Notes: a model not told the origin generated them from the letters alone. Counted from the stretch's first letter, positions 22,307 to 32,990 are shown. The stretch: DNA of 64,000 nt from Petaurus breviceps papuanus (GCA_028583685.1 JAMXIF010001183.1:17205655-17269654); one strand, 5' to 3'. Translations and numbers: made by a program.

Positions 22307-22552
22307 CCATTGAAGCCAATGGGAGCAGATAAAAAAGCACTTTGTCAAAGGAGTAAAAGCAAATGGTCAGGACTCTACTGAGAATGTGGAGGGCTGAAGG
22401 AACTCTATGCACAACAGTGCTTAGAATTCTAGTACTTCAAAGAACATCTGAGAATTTAGCATTTTCACCTTTACTTAGACATTGTAGAGCAAACTGAGTA
22501 TACTGGGTATATTTCCCTGTAACTCAGCAGAAACAATGAGCACATCGAAGAT

Positions 22553-22654
22553 CTTTCATATACAGTTTTCTCTTAGCTAGATCTCTGAAACACATACATT
22601 ACATCTCTTTTACTTTGGCTTATTTTCATTTAAATTAAGTATTTAGGTTTTTGC
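22553..22654. repeat. Direct repeat, copy 2
   Basis: Second copy about 350 bases downstream in the same orientation. Its origin (tandem duplication or paired element ends) is unknown. Confidence 0.85.
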
Positions 22655-23069
22655 AACTTACACAAAAATGGTAATAAGATCAACTGAAGTGTGAATCATA
22701 CTCTAAGGTCCATAAAGTATTTTTTGTAAGTATTTGTGTAAGGTGAGTACTTTTCTCCCTAACATTAGAATCCTTAAGAAGTTTTCCTACATCTAAGTCA
22801 ACATTCACAAATAGAATACCAAGGGAAAGTTGCAAACTATTTTGGGCAAACTCTATTACTTCCTCCTTCACCCCTCCCCGGTCTCAAGGTCATTTCCCTT
22901 GGTCATGGAAAAATCTATTTAAAAGATAAAGAATGCTCCCTAAAATACTTCCTTTGTTTTCCCAGTTACTTAGGAAATTTATTGCAATTTTACTATTTTG
23001 ACATTTGACCTTATTCTCATTGAATTTGGCTTAGGGAGGGAATGACATACACACTAAATAGGGTATCTC

Positions 23070-23805
23070 ACCCTACAGGAGAGTAGGGGGGAAGAGGATG
23101 AGAGGGGGGATGATGGAAGGGAGGGAAGGCTGGGGGGTTAGGGTAGTTGGAAGCACCCACTTTTGAAAAGGGACAGGATCAAAGTAGAGAATAGAACAAG
23201 TGGGAGATGGGATAGGAGGGAGGGAAATATAGTCAGTCTTTTACAATATATCCATTATGGAAATGTTTCACATAGCTGCACATGTACAACCTATATTGAA
23301 TTGCTTATCTTCCCAGTAAGGGTGGCTGACAAAGGAGGAAAGGAATAAATCTGGAACTCAGAGTTTTAAAATCAAATGTTTAAATATATATGTATATATA
23401 CTATTATTAATATTATTTTACATGTAACTGGGAAATAAGATTTACAGGCACTGGGGCATAGAGATCCACCATGCCCTACTGGAAAGTCAGAGGAGGTATG
23501 GGAGAAGATGTGGGAGAGAGCAGATTGGGGGAGGGGATATCCAGTGGGATTGCTATTTTGGAGTGGTGGGTAGAGGAAAAACGGGGAGAAAATTTGTAAC
23601 TCAAAATCTGGGGGAAATGAATGATGTAAACCAGAAGTTAATAAAGCATTTGATTAAAATAATGTGAAAATGTTTAATGTTAATGTATATGTAGAGTCTA
23701 TATCAGATTGCATGCCATCTTGGGGAGGAAGGAGAGGAAGAAAATTTGGAACTCAATAGCTTGTGGAACTGAATGTTGTAAACTAAAAATAAATTATTTT
23801 TTTTA
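23070..23805 (+). mobile_element. Non-autonomous retroelement made of L1 3'UTR-like modules
   Basis: 736 bp between 10-bp direct repeats 'agggtatctc' (23060-23069 and 23806-23815), ending 'aaactaaaaataaatta' plus an A/T tail. It contains three related modules, each a purine-rich block then 'aactca', a T/G-rich spacer and 'aaatgaatg...gtaaa' (about 23331, 23583 and 23731). The last module matches L1 3'UTRs elsewhere in the window. No reading frame. Probably mobilised by L1 machinery. Confidence 0.65.
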
Positions 23806-23815
23806 AGGGTATCTC

Positions 23816-24556
23816 CAACCCCTGCCTCTGGAAGTCCTTTTCTCCATTTGTGGGGCACTCATGAAGTTCTCCAGAGGTGTAGCTCTCTTTTGAGCTCTGA
23901 GGCTCAGTATCTTTCTAATATCCATTGTTACCCCTGCTCTATCTATGCATTAAGGATTCATGCTCCTGAGATTGCTGCATCTCTAGGTGACTGTCTATCC
24001 ATATCCAAATGCAGCCAGCTTTGCTGCTAATTGCTCCTATTGCTATGATAGTTACTTCTACTACTGACATTCATTTCCAACGATTAAAGAGACCTCTATT
24101 CAGATCTCTGGAACTCACAGAGTCACCTGGACGTCTCCATTTCATCAGATTACATTTGCCCATGATCAGGAAAGAAGAAACTCAAAGAGATGAGGCAGCC
24201 ATGTGTCCACAGTTGCCATGGTCATGTGAGAGACAGGCCTGCTACCTCTCTCCCTTAGACTCTTGTGACTAATTAAAAGTAGTCCTTTTTTTTTTCTTGT
24301 CTGCAAAGGAAAGAGTAATGGTAGGGGTAGATCACCTCTTTTGTATACCCAGCACTCAATTCCACCTCAACAACTTGAGTTATAAATTCTTCTGACTTCA
24401 CAATTAGAAGATTTTTCATCACCCCACAGTATATGTCCTCAGTCACAAGTGACCAGATGCCAGCTCCCCCAAACTTTCCACAAGGTTATTTGAACTAAAA
24501 CCAGGCAGAGAAAATCTGTACATGCTCTAAGGACTGGATTCCCATAGACCAGTCCA
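23816..24556. other. Intergenic, nothing recognised
   Basis: No convincing exon or known repeat. Confidence 0.4.
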
Positions 24557-24571
24557 CCCCATTACAATTAA

Positions 24572-24734
24572 TACTTTTTTGGGGGGAGGGGAGAAGGCAA
24601 GGGAATTGGGATTAAGCGACTTACCCAGGTTACACAGCTAAAAAGTGTGTCAAGTGTCTGAGGCTGGATTTGAACTCAGGTCCTTCTGACTCCAGGGCTG
24701 GTGTTCTACTCACTGTGCCAGCTAGCTGCCCCCC
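24572..24734 (-). mobile_element. tRNA-derived SINE
   Basis: Antisense copy with target-site duplication 'ccccattacaattaa' at 24557-24571 and 24735-24749. It ends 'gtgccagctagctgcc'. Confidence 0.93.
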
Positions 24735-24789
24735 CCCCATTACAATTAAATGTGTCCTTTACAAACCACGACATAAAAGTTATAATCAC

Positions 24790-25150
24790 TAAGGAAAATA
24801 TTAACAATTAAGTATGTTTATTTACATATTTAAAATTATAACAAAGATACGACCTACTAAAATTTGTGGGATGCAAATAAAGCAATACTCAGAGAAAAAT
24901 ATAGCCCTGGGCACTTATATTAACAAAGAGAAAAGAATGATGAATTAAGCATACAACTAAAAAAAATCTAGACTAGAAAATAACAATAATCCCAAACTAA
25001 ATACAAAAATAGAAGCTTTGAAAATCAAAGAAAGAATAGAGGAGCATCTCAGAAAAAAAAGACTCAATAGGAGATTCTGACATAAGCAGGTGCTCACCTA
25101 AATACCTCAGGAAGCAAGGAGATAAATGGTTATGGACTCACCATAAGCCA
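24790..25150 (+). mobile_element. L1 ORF2 internal fragment
   Basis: 'aaaatttgtgggatgcaaat', 'aaagcaatactcagagaaaa' and 'aagcatacaactaaaaaaa' match the part of L1 ORF2 between the endonuclease and reverse transcriptase regions. Short and decayed. Confidence 0.6.
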
Positions 25151-25299
25151 ACCCAATTTGGAAGACAGACACCCCATAAAATGAACTGAAAAAAGGCATT
25201 ACCACAGCCACTAGAAGTCACTTTTCTACAAAAGGCAGAGATTTGGTATCTGAGTGTAAAGCAACAGAAAATTCAGACAGACTCGATGTATTTACTTTT

Positions 25300-26015
25300 T
25301 ATCTTAGAAAGGGCCATAATACTGCCAACGAAAGCTTCCAATGTAACCATTCCACTGACAAGCCACTCATTAGCTGCTCCTCTGAGCCAATTTGCGGAGG
25401 GCCTTAGATGCCAAATTAAGGAGTTTCTATTTTGTTTTAGAGGCAAGAGGGAAGCCACTAAAGGAAGAGCTGGAAAGTGTCCTGGTTAAACTTGGTGTTT
25501 AGGAAAATTGTGTTGGAAGTTTTGTGGAACATAGTTTAGAGAAGGGAGAACAGAAACAAGGAGCCAAAGTAGGGATATAATATTATTAAAATAATTCAGG
25601 CTAGTAGTGATGAGGGACTGGATAATGGAGATGGTTTTATAAGTAGAGAGGAGATGGGTATGATTGATGTTGTGCAGGTGGAAAGAAATTATATGAAAAA
25701 CATTGTGCTGGAGAGATAAAAATAACAATAAAACAGAGTCCAAGACTTGGTGAGCTGATTGAGTGGAGGAGAAGGGCTAAAGAAGAAGAGTCTGAGACAA
25801 CTGAGGTCTCAGACCTCGTTGACTAGGAGTAAGGTGATGCAGGAATAAAGAAAGAATTAAAATAATGGGGAAAGCTGGAAGAGAGTCTGGTTTTCTGGAG
25901 ATGAACTTTATTTAAACATGCTGAGGGAGTTTGATATGCTGATGGCACATCTAGGTGGAGGTGTCCATCAGGCCTTTAGATATAGGAGCCTGGCATTCTG
26001 ACAAGAGATTAGAGT
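25300..26015 (-). mobile_element. L2-like LINE fragment (antisense)
   Basis: Antisense blocks such as 'ggaagccactaaaggaaga', 'tagtgatgagggactgg', 'atgctgagggagtttgatatg' and 'catctaggtggaggtgtcca' follow the order seen in the antisense L2 at 46.2-47.0 kb. Diverged. Confidence 0.6.
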
Positions 26016-26024
26016 AATGGCATA

Positions 26025-26592
26025 TTTTCTTTTAAAAAATATTTATTTATTTTTAGTTTTCAACATTTACTTCCATAAGTTTTAAATTTTTTCCCCCTCC
26101 CTCCTGCTTCCCTCCCCAAGATGGCCTGCAATCTGATATAGGCTTTATATATACATTCCTATTAAACATATTTCACAGTAGTCATGTTATATAGAAGAAT
26201 TATAATAAATGGGAGAAACTATGAGAAAGAAAAAACAAAACAAAATTTAAAAAGAAAATAGTTTGCTTTGCTCTGCATTCAGACTCCATAGTTCTTTCTG
26301 TGGATGTGGCTGGCATTTTCTTTTTTTTTTTAAGCAATTGGGGTTAAGTAACTTGTTCAAGGTTACACAGCCAGGTGTTTCTGGGTGGGTGCTAAGTGTC
26401 TGAGCCCGAATTCGATCCCCCAGGTCATCCCAACACTGGGGCTGGTGCTCTTACTTGCTGTGCTTGTGGCTGGCATTTTCCATCATGAGTTCTTTGGAAT
26501 TGTTTTTCTCCTTGAATTGCTGAGAAGGGCTGAGTCTATTAAAATTGGTCCTTGCACACTGTGGCTGTTACTGTGTACAATGTTCTCCTGGT
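26025..26592 (-). mobile_element. L1 3' end, first part (antisense)
   Basis: 3'UTR and end of ORF2 read on the minus strand. It breaks off at 'acaatgttctcctggtt', where a half-L1 was inserted, and resumes at 29358. A SINE lies inside at 26321-26464. Confidence 0.88.
26321..26464 (-). mobile_element. tRNA-derived SINE
   Basis: Antisense, with a perfect 16-bp target-site duplication 'tgtggctggcattttc' at 26305-26320 and 26465-26480. Poly-T of about 11 at its left edge. Confidence 0.95.
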
Positions 26593-27317
26593 TGGGGCCA
26601 GAGCCAAGATGGCAGAGTAAAAACAGGAACTTTTCTGAGCTCTGCTCCAACCACCTCCAGTTCCTGTAAAATATGAATCTAAACAAATCTAGGGCTACAG
26701 AACCCACAAAATGACAGAGAGAAAGAAATCTCCTGCTGAAGGCAACCCAGCAGGCCCACAGGAAGGGTCTATCACACTGGGCTGGGAGCTGAGAGCAGTT
26801 CTGTGAACCGCAGGGTTCTGGCCCTGGGATGGCCCCAACCAGCAGCACAGACTGGCCAGAGCAGACTTCAGGAGAGTGAATCATTGGCAGCTATGGCAAT
26901 TTCCAGAATCCTCAACCCATAAATTCCAAAGAGAGAGTAGAAGGTCAGTGGGGAACTCTGTTGGAACTGGTTGATGGAAGAGTGCGGTCCAGCCCCTGCC
27001 CCTGGGGTGAGAGGTGGTGGAAGTGCAGCAGTGTGGCTGCCTCCAGAGCTCCTGGCCTGTAGGGGGACCAAGCGACCATTCAGAAGGTAATTGCTCTTGC
27101 TTTTACCTGCTTGGATCCAGATCGTGGTCTTGGGTGGTAGTCCTGGGGTGAGGAAGGCCAGTGTGCCAGAGCTTGCCAGGGCTGTAGAGAGGCACCCTCC
27201 TCAGACCTCTGACAACAATTGCAAAAACCCCAGCAATTTGGGACACAGCTCTCTCCATTCTGGAAACAGAACTCTACTGTGGCAAAGACCTCAAATGTCA
27301 AATAATTGGCTGGCAAG

Positions 27318-28727
27318 ATGAGCAAGCAGAGGAAGCACAATCAGACCACAGAATCCTTTTCTGGGGACAAAAAGGATCAAAACATGGAACCAGAAGAAGA
27401 CAACAAGTCAAAACTCCTGCATCGAAAGCTTCCAAGAAAAATATGAATTGGTTACAGGCCATGGAGGAGCTCAAGAAGGATTTTGAAAATCAAGTAAGAG
27501 AAGTAGAGGAAACTTGGGAAGAGAAATGAGAATGATGCAAGAAAGTCATGAAAAGCGAGTCAACAGCCTGCTAAAGGAGACCCAAAAAAAAAAAACACTG
27601 AAGAAAATAACACCTTAACAAATAGACTGGGGCGGCCAGGTAGCACAGTGAGTAAGAGCACCGGCTCCAGTGTTGAGAAGACCTGGAGATCAAATCCCAG
27701 TCTCAAACACTTAGCACCTACCTGGCTGTGTAACCTTGAGCAAGTTACTTAACCCCAATTGCTTAGGGGCAGCCAGGTGGCTCAGCGAGTAAGAGCACTG
27801 GCTCCAGTGTCGGGATGACCTGGATCAAATCTGGGCTCAGATACTCAGCACCACACCCAGAGATAGCGACTGGCCGTGTAGCCTTGAGCAAGTTACTTAA
27901 CCCCGATTGCTTTAAAAAAAAATTAAAATTAAAAAAAAAAACAAATAGACTAACTCAAAGAGCAAAAGAGGCTCAAAAAGCCAATGAGGAGAAGAATGCC
28001 TTAAAAAGCCAAATTGCCCAGATGGAAAAGGAATTTCAAAAACTCACTGAGGAGATTAATTTCTTCAAAATTAGATTAGAGCAAATGGAAGCTAATGACT
28101 TTATGAGAAATCAAGACACTATGAAACAGATCCAAACAAATGAGAAAATAGAAGGCAATGTGAAATACCACACTGGAAAAACCACTGACCTGGAAAATAG
28201 ATCCAGGAGAGATAATTTAAAAATTATTGGACTACCTGAAAGCTATGATAAAAAAAAAAAGCCTAGAATTCATCCTTCAAGAAATTCTCAAGGAAAATTG
28301 CCCCAATATTCTAGAATTAGAGGGCAAAATAGAAATTGAAAGAATTCACTATTTGCCTCTTGAAAAAGATCCCAAAAAGAAAACTCCTAGGAATGTCATA
28401 GCCAAATTCCAGAGTTCCCAGGTCAAGGAGAAAATATTACAAGCTGCCAGGAAGAAACAATTTGAGTCTTGTGGAAACACAATCAGGGTAACACAAGATC
28501 TAGCAGTTTCTACACCAAGGGATTGAAGGGCTTGGAATATGATATTCTGGAGGTCAAAGGAACTAGGATTAAAACCAAGAATCACCTACCCAGCAAAACT
28601 GAGTATAATGTTTCAGAGGAAAATATGGTCATTCAGTGGAATAGAGGATTTTCAAGTATTCTTGATGAGAAAACCAGAGCTGAACAGAAAATCTGACTTT
28701 CGAATACAAGAAGCATGAGAAGCATGA
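27318..28727 (+). pseudogene. L1-type ORF1, disrupted
   Basis: It encodes an L1 ORF1-type RNA-binding protein: basic N-terminus MSKQRKHNQT, a coiled coil (KSQIAQMEKEFQKLTEEI), an RRM-like centre and a C-terminal domain. The frame shifts several times and is interrupted by SINE sequence at 27630-27939, so no full protein can be made. Confidence 0.8.
27630..27939 (+). mobile_element. Two SINEs in tandem
   Basis: Two sense SINEs of the 'gagtaagagcaccggctcc' subfamily lie head to tail (27630-27766 and 27767-27939). A single target-site duplication 'aacaaatagact' (27618-27629 and 27940-27951) encloses both, and only the second has a long A-rich tail. Confidence 0.92.
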
Positions 28728-29357
28728 ACTCTCTCTCTTCAAGAGAGGAGTGTGCAAGTGACACAGAGATCCATCAGAGCCACCGCAGGTGCTTCCAGCA
28801 GCAGCCAGAGTTGGCAGCAGAGTCCTCCAAAGCGGAAGGGGCAGATGCAAAGGAAGCATTCATAGATACAGATGGAAAGACGGTTTTCTAAAGAGGCAGC
28901 AGCTTAAAGGACCATGAGCCATCACAATGGAGAAAAATGCTGGTTATGCATGACAGAAAGGCAATCATCTTCTGAACCCAACAAAGAGCTATACCTGAAG
29001 GAAACCCTTCACAAAAGGGGAAAAAAATTTACTTCTGGGGCCCAGAGTTAGAGGTCAAGTCAATCGAAGTCATCAAATATTTGTTAAGTCCCTCCTATGT
29101 GCCAGGAACTGTGCTAAAAGTGGGAATACAAGAACAAGAAGATATTTCTTGGTCACATGTATTCCTTTGCTGTATTCCCCCCTACCGTTGTGTATCCCTC
29201 CCCGGGGACCTTTGGTTGTGCGAGGGGAGAGTATGTCCCCGTTTAGAGCAATTATTTTGTGATCACCGTTTTGCAATACCTTCTCAATCTCAATCTTTTT
29301 ATTAAAAAAAAAAAAAACAATAAACTTCTAGCTGAATGGAAACTACAAAAAAAATGT

Positions 29358-30265
29358 CCTCCCAGTTCTGCTTACTTCACTCAGCATCAGTTCAGATAAA
29401 TCTTTCCAGGTTTTTCTGAAGTCCGCCTGTTGATTATTTCTTAGAGCACAATAGTATTCCATTTCATTCATATACCACAACTTGTTCAACCATTCCCCTT
29501 GATGGGCATCCCCGAAGTTTCCAGTTCTTGGTCACCACAAAGACAGCTGCTATAAATATTTTTGTACATATGGGTCCTTTTCCCATTTTTATGATCTCTT
29601 TGGCATATAGCCCTAGAAGTGGTATTGTTGGGTCAAAGGGTAGGCACATTTTTATAGCCCTTTGGGCATAGTTCCAAATTGCTCTCCAGAATGGTTGGAT
29701 CAACTCACAGCTCCACCAACAATGAATCAGTGTTCCAACTTTCCCACATTCTCTCCAACATTTATCATTTTCCTGTTTAGTCATGTTAGCTAATCTGATA
29801 GGTGTGATGCGGTAACTCAGAGTTGTTTTGATTTGCATTTCTCTAATTAATAGTGATTTAGAGCATTTTTTCATGTGACTACAAATAGCTTTAATTTCTT
29901 CCTCTGAAAATTGCCTCTTCATATCCTTTGACCACTTATACCCATATTCTTGTAAATTTGACTCAGTTCTCTATGTATTTTAGAAATGAGGCCTTTATTA
30001 GAGACACTAGTTGTAAAAATTCTTCCCCAGTTTTCGGCTTCCTTAACCTTGGTTGCATTGGCTTTCTTTGTACAAAAATTTTTCAATTTAATGTACTTAA
30101 AATTATCCATTTTGCATTTCATAATGTTCTTCTAAATCTCTTGTTTGGTAATAAATTCCTCCGTTCTCCATAAATCAGAGAGATAAACTATTCCTTGCTC
30201 CCCTAATTTGTTTATAGTATCAGCCTTTATATCTAAGTAGTACCCATTTGGACTTTATATTTGGG
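29358..30265 (-). mobile_element. L1 ORF2 end, second part (antisense)
   Basis: Continuation of the L1 interrupted at 26592. On the minus strand 29922-29464 reads MKCSK-like text then KCWRECGKVGTLIHCWWSC, FDPTIPLLGLYAKE and TKIFIAAVFVVTKNW, the conserved C-terminal cysteine region of L1 ORF2. Earlier ORF2 sequence follows up to about 30265. Confidence 0.93.
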
Positions 30266-30640
30266 TATATGGAGCATTTTTTTGTGGTAGCAAATAACTG
30301 GAAGCAAAATATATGTGTAACAATTGGGTAACAGCTGAACAAATTATAGCTCATGAATATAATAAGATATTGCATTGAAAGAAATGATGAATATGAAGAA
30401 TTCACAAAGATGTGGCTAAACTTTGATGAATTAATGTAGATTGAAGTAAATAGAAACAAAAAATTTACACAATAACCAAAATAATGTAAAAAAAAAAACA
30501 AACAAAACCAGCATTGAAAGACATCAATGACCAGTCTAGATTTCAGAGGACTGACAGTGAAACATGTCTCCTTTCTTTCAGCAGAGTTAATATTAGGTAA
30601 TATTTATGTTACTAGCTCTTTGAGATGTATAAAATAATAT
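30266..30640 (+). mobile_element. L1 3' end, old
   Basis: Sense: 'tttttgtggtagcaaataac', 'aaattaatgtagattgaag'-type text and 'tgtaaaaaaaaaaacaaac'. Clearly older than its neighbour. Confidence 0.6.
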
Positions 30641-30784
30641 ACATGCATATCAGTTGAGAAGATTTCATTAGGTAATGAGCTACATAGGTATGAAATGGCA
30701 CATCCATTTTCAGCGTGGCTAAGATTGGTTTATTTTGCTTAATTTTATTTAGTACCATAGATCATAGGATAAACAATAAGAGCA

Positions 30785-30960
30785 TAGAGTCAGACCCAGA
30801 GAGCTCTCAGAGGACATCAAATTCAACCTCCACATTTTGTAGATGAGGAAACTGAGGCCCATGGAGGGAAAATGACATGCCTAAAGTTGCAAAGGTAGTA
30901 TCAGAGGCAAGACTTAAATCGAGGCCTTCTGACTGCAGAGTCAGTGCTCTTTCGGTTGTG
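30785..30960 (-). mobile_element. MIR/L3-like fragment
   Basis: Antisense: 'gatgaggaaactgaggccca' and 'cttctgactgcagagtcagt'. Confidence 0.65.
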
Positions 30961-31333
30961 GGAAGTAATAGCAATGTTTTAAAAAAAGCATAAAAATATA
31001 TTTTTAATTAGGTCTGGCTCTCTATATAATATGGTAATCATTTGCATGCAGATGATTGGACCCATGGAAGCAAATGAATTCAATAAGGCAAGGTATAGGG
31101 AGAAAAGAGATCCCAGGATGCTAGGAGCTTAGGAGTCAAGATGTGATGAACCAACAATGGAAACTGAGGGCAGGCAGAAGAACCAGGAAGGAATGATCAC
31201 AAAAGCCTGAGGAGGGAAAAGTATTCAGGAGAAAAGAAGTATCAAAAGCTGTGGGGAGGCATGAGATTTGGACATTAAGAAATTATTGAAATTATTTTGA
31301 AGGGTCTATATAGCTGTATGGACACCAAGCTGT

Positions 31334-31450
31334 ATGGAACTGGGAGGCCAGAGCTTTGGATTGGACATCTCCCAATTATCTCACTCCAAATTCCAGACCT
31401 ATTCCCCACTGAGTTTACTCCTACCTCTCATATTTCTTCCTCTGGCATCA
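31334..31450. repeat. ~115-bp direct repeat, copy 1
   Basis: It shares 'aactgggaggccagagcttt', 'cattccaaattc' text and 'cctacctctcatatttcttc' with 33496-33612. The two copies flank the PSME1 retrocopy and are in the same orientation. May belong to an unnamed interspersed repeat. Confidence 0.8.
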
Positions 31451-31554
31451 AGTATTGTTATTTTATTATTACTTATTTCCCAATCAACCTGTGCTAATAG
31501 CACAATTGCCAGCATATGTGAAATTTTCATGTTAAAAACAGTTCGATATAGATG

Positions 31555-31702
31555 AAAATATTTATTGTATTTTTCATAATGGCAAAGAACTGGAAACAAA
31601 GTAGAGATTTATCAATTAGAGAATGGCTAGTCAAAATATGGTATGTGGATGTAATAATAAAATATTACTTCTATAAGAAACAACATAAAGAATATAGAGC
31701 AG
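31555..31702 (+). mobile_element. L1 3' end, part before the PSME1 insertion
   Basis: Sense: 'ggcaaagaactggaaac' and 'agagaatggctagtcaaaat', ending at 'aaagaatatagagcag'. The element resumes at 32688 with 'aggaaggtttatatg'. Confidence 0.85.
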
Positions 31703-31756
31703 CCCTTCCCCTTTGCTCCTGTCTCACTGCTCCATCTGGCCCTTAACCCCCCTGCC

Positions 31757-32500
31757 ATGGCCACCTTCACTGTCAGACCTGAAGCCCAAGCCAAAGTAGA
31801 TTTGTTCAGAAAGGAGTTATGTGCTCAGGCAGAGATCCTACTTGGAACTTATTTCCCTGCAAAGATTTCAGAGCTGGATGAGTTCTTGAAGTATCCATCT
31901 CTGAATGAGGCTGATTTGAGTCTCTTAAAGGCCCCCTTGGATATCCCAATCCCTGACCCAGACAAAGAAAAAGAGAAGGAAGAGCATTGGAAACAAGAGG
32001 ATGATAAGAATGAAAAGAAAAAAGAGGAAGATGAAGATAAAGGTCCTCCTTGTGGGCCTGTAAGCTGCAATGGGAAGATTGTGGCCCTTCTGGGGCAGTT
32101 GAAGCCTGAGATCAAAGATGTGAAAGAACAGTTAAATATGGTTTCCATGGGGCTACAGCTACAGGTGCCCCGAATTGAGAATGGAAACAACTTTGGAGTA
32201 GCTGTCCAGGAGAAGGTATTTGAGCTGATGACTACACGCAGAACTAAGTTGGATGGCTTCCAAACCCAGATCTCAAAGTACTTCTCTGAAAGGGGTGATG
32301 TAGTGGCTAAAGCAGCAAAGCATCCACATGTGGGTGACTACCAACAGCTGGTTCATGAACTGGATGAAGCACAGTATGGAGAGGCAAGACTGATGGTCAT
32401 GGAGATCCAAAATACTTATGCTGTATTATATGATATCACCCTGAAGAACTTTGAGAAGATCAAGAAGCCCAGGGGAGACACAAAAGGAATGATCTACTGA
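31757..32500 (+). CDS. PSME1 retrocopy with an intact frame (PA28 alpha)
   Basis: Encodes 247 residues alignable end to end with proteasome activator subunit 1 (human 249). PA28 alpha and beta form a heptameric ring that opens the 20S proteasome. Here the N-terminal helix (QAKVDLFRKELCAQAEILLG), the charged KEKE loop, the activation loop (PRIENGNNFG) and the C-terminal GMIY that docks into the 20S alpha ring are all kept. The lack of introns and the flanking repeats show it is a retrocopy, not the parent gene. With no stop or frameshift it is either young or under constraint; the one-base difference between the flanks argues against very recent. Promoter and expression are unknown. Several substitutions relative to human cannot be judged without the marsupial parent. 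Confidence 0.9.
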   Translation: MATFTVRPEAQAKVDLFRKELCAQAEILLGTYFPAKISELDEFLKYPSLNEADLSLLKAPLDIPIPDPDKEKEKEEHWKQEDDKNEKKKEEDEDKGPPCGPVSCNGKIVALLGQLKPEIKDVKEQLNMVSMGLQLQVPRIENGNNFGVAVQEKVFELMTTRRTKLDGFQTQISKYFSERGDVVAKAAKHPHVGDYQQLVHELDEAQYGEARLMVMEIQNTYAVLYDITLKNFEKIKKPRGDTKGMIY

Positions 32501-32627
32501 AAAAATGGAGCCTGTCTCCCTTCTCCATCACCACTTAACTAAGATTATCTGTCTTGCCACAGTCCAGCTTCCATTTAGAACTTCCCCTCTTATCCATACC
32601 TTGCCTTCTAGGCACCAATAAATTTTG

Positions 32628-32671
<44 letters not shown>
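32628..32671. repeat. (CA)n microsatellite at the retrocopy 3' end
   Basis: About 22 CA units directly after the PSME1 3'UTR and directly before the right target-site repeat. It occupies the position of the poly(A) tail. Confidence 0.97.
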
Positions 32672-32674
<3 letters not shown>

Positions 32675-32687
32675 GAATACAGAGCAG

Positions 32688-32990
32688 AGGAAGGTTTATA
32701 TGAATAGATGCAAAGTGAAGTAAGCAGAACCAGGAAATTAATACACACAACAATGCAAATGGAAACAATTCTCTCCTTGTCTTCAGTCAAATTTGAATGC
32801 TAAATATTTATAATGACCAAATTTGACCCTGAAGATTAATTTTTAAAATGCACCTTTCTCCTCTATTTTACAGAGGTGGAGAGCTGAGTATGATAGACTA
32901 TCTTAGTTGATATGTTGACTAGTTTTAGTGAACTGCTTTTTTTTCATCTTTCTCAAATATTTTATTAAGAGGGATGGCTCCCTGAATACA
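32688..32990 (+). mobile_element. L1 3' end, part after the PSME1 insertion
   Basis: Continues the element from 31702: 'agatgcaaagtgaagtaagc', 'agaaccaggaaattaataca', then 3'UTR. Confidence 0.85.

Larger units (their letters stand above)
21700..22880. other. Intergenic with a ~100-bp direct repeat pair
   Basis: AT-rich. Apart from the direct repeats at 22203-22306 and 22553-22654 nothing is recognised. Confidence 0.5.
26593..29357 (+). mobile_element. Half-L1 (HAL1-like) element with L1 5'UTR and ORF1 but no ORF2
   Basis: It begins with the L1 5' signature 'agagccaagatggcagag', as at 62.09 kb. ORF1 follows from the ATG at 27318 to about 28727, with a coiled coil, NRSRRDNLKIIGLPE and the C-terminal QDLAVST region. 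It is broken by frame changes and by two SINEs. Instead of ORF2, about 600 bases of non-L1 sequence follow, including an L2-like piece at 29071-29130, then a poly(A) near 29306. Flanks 'atgttctcctggtt' and 'atgtcctcccagtt' are a diverged target-site duplication. HAL1 elements with ORF1 only are known in mammals; the 3' part here is not one I recognise. Confidence 0.7.
31703..32671 (+). mobile_element. Processed PSME1 cDNA insertion with target-site duplication
   Basis: An intronless mRNA copy: 54 bases of 5'UTR, the coding region, about 130 bases of 3'UTR with AATAAA at 32617-32622, then a (CA)n tract where a poly(A) tail would be expected. Direct repeats 'aaagaatatagagcag' (31687-31702) and 'aaagaatacagagcag' (32672-32687) differ at one base and mark L1-mediated insertion into an older L1. 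Confidence 0.95.

Noticed and set aside
29464-29922. 152-codon minus-strand frame as a gene
   Set aside because: It is the end of L1 ORF2 with its CWREC...HCWW motif.
31757-32500. Treating this as the functional parental PSME1 gene
   Set aside because: The absence of introns plus flanking target-site duplications shows a retrocopy.
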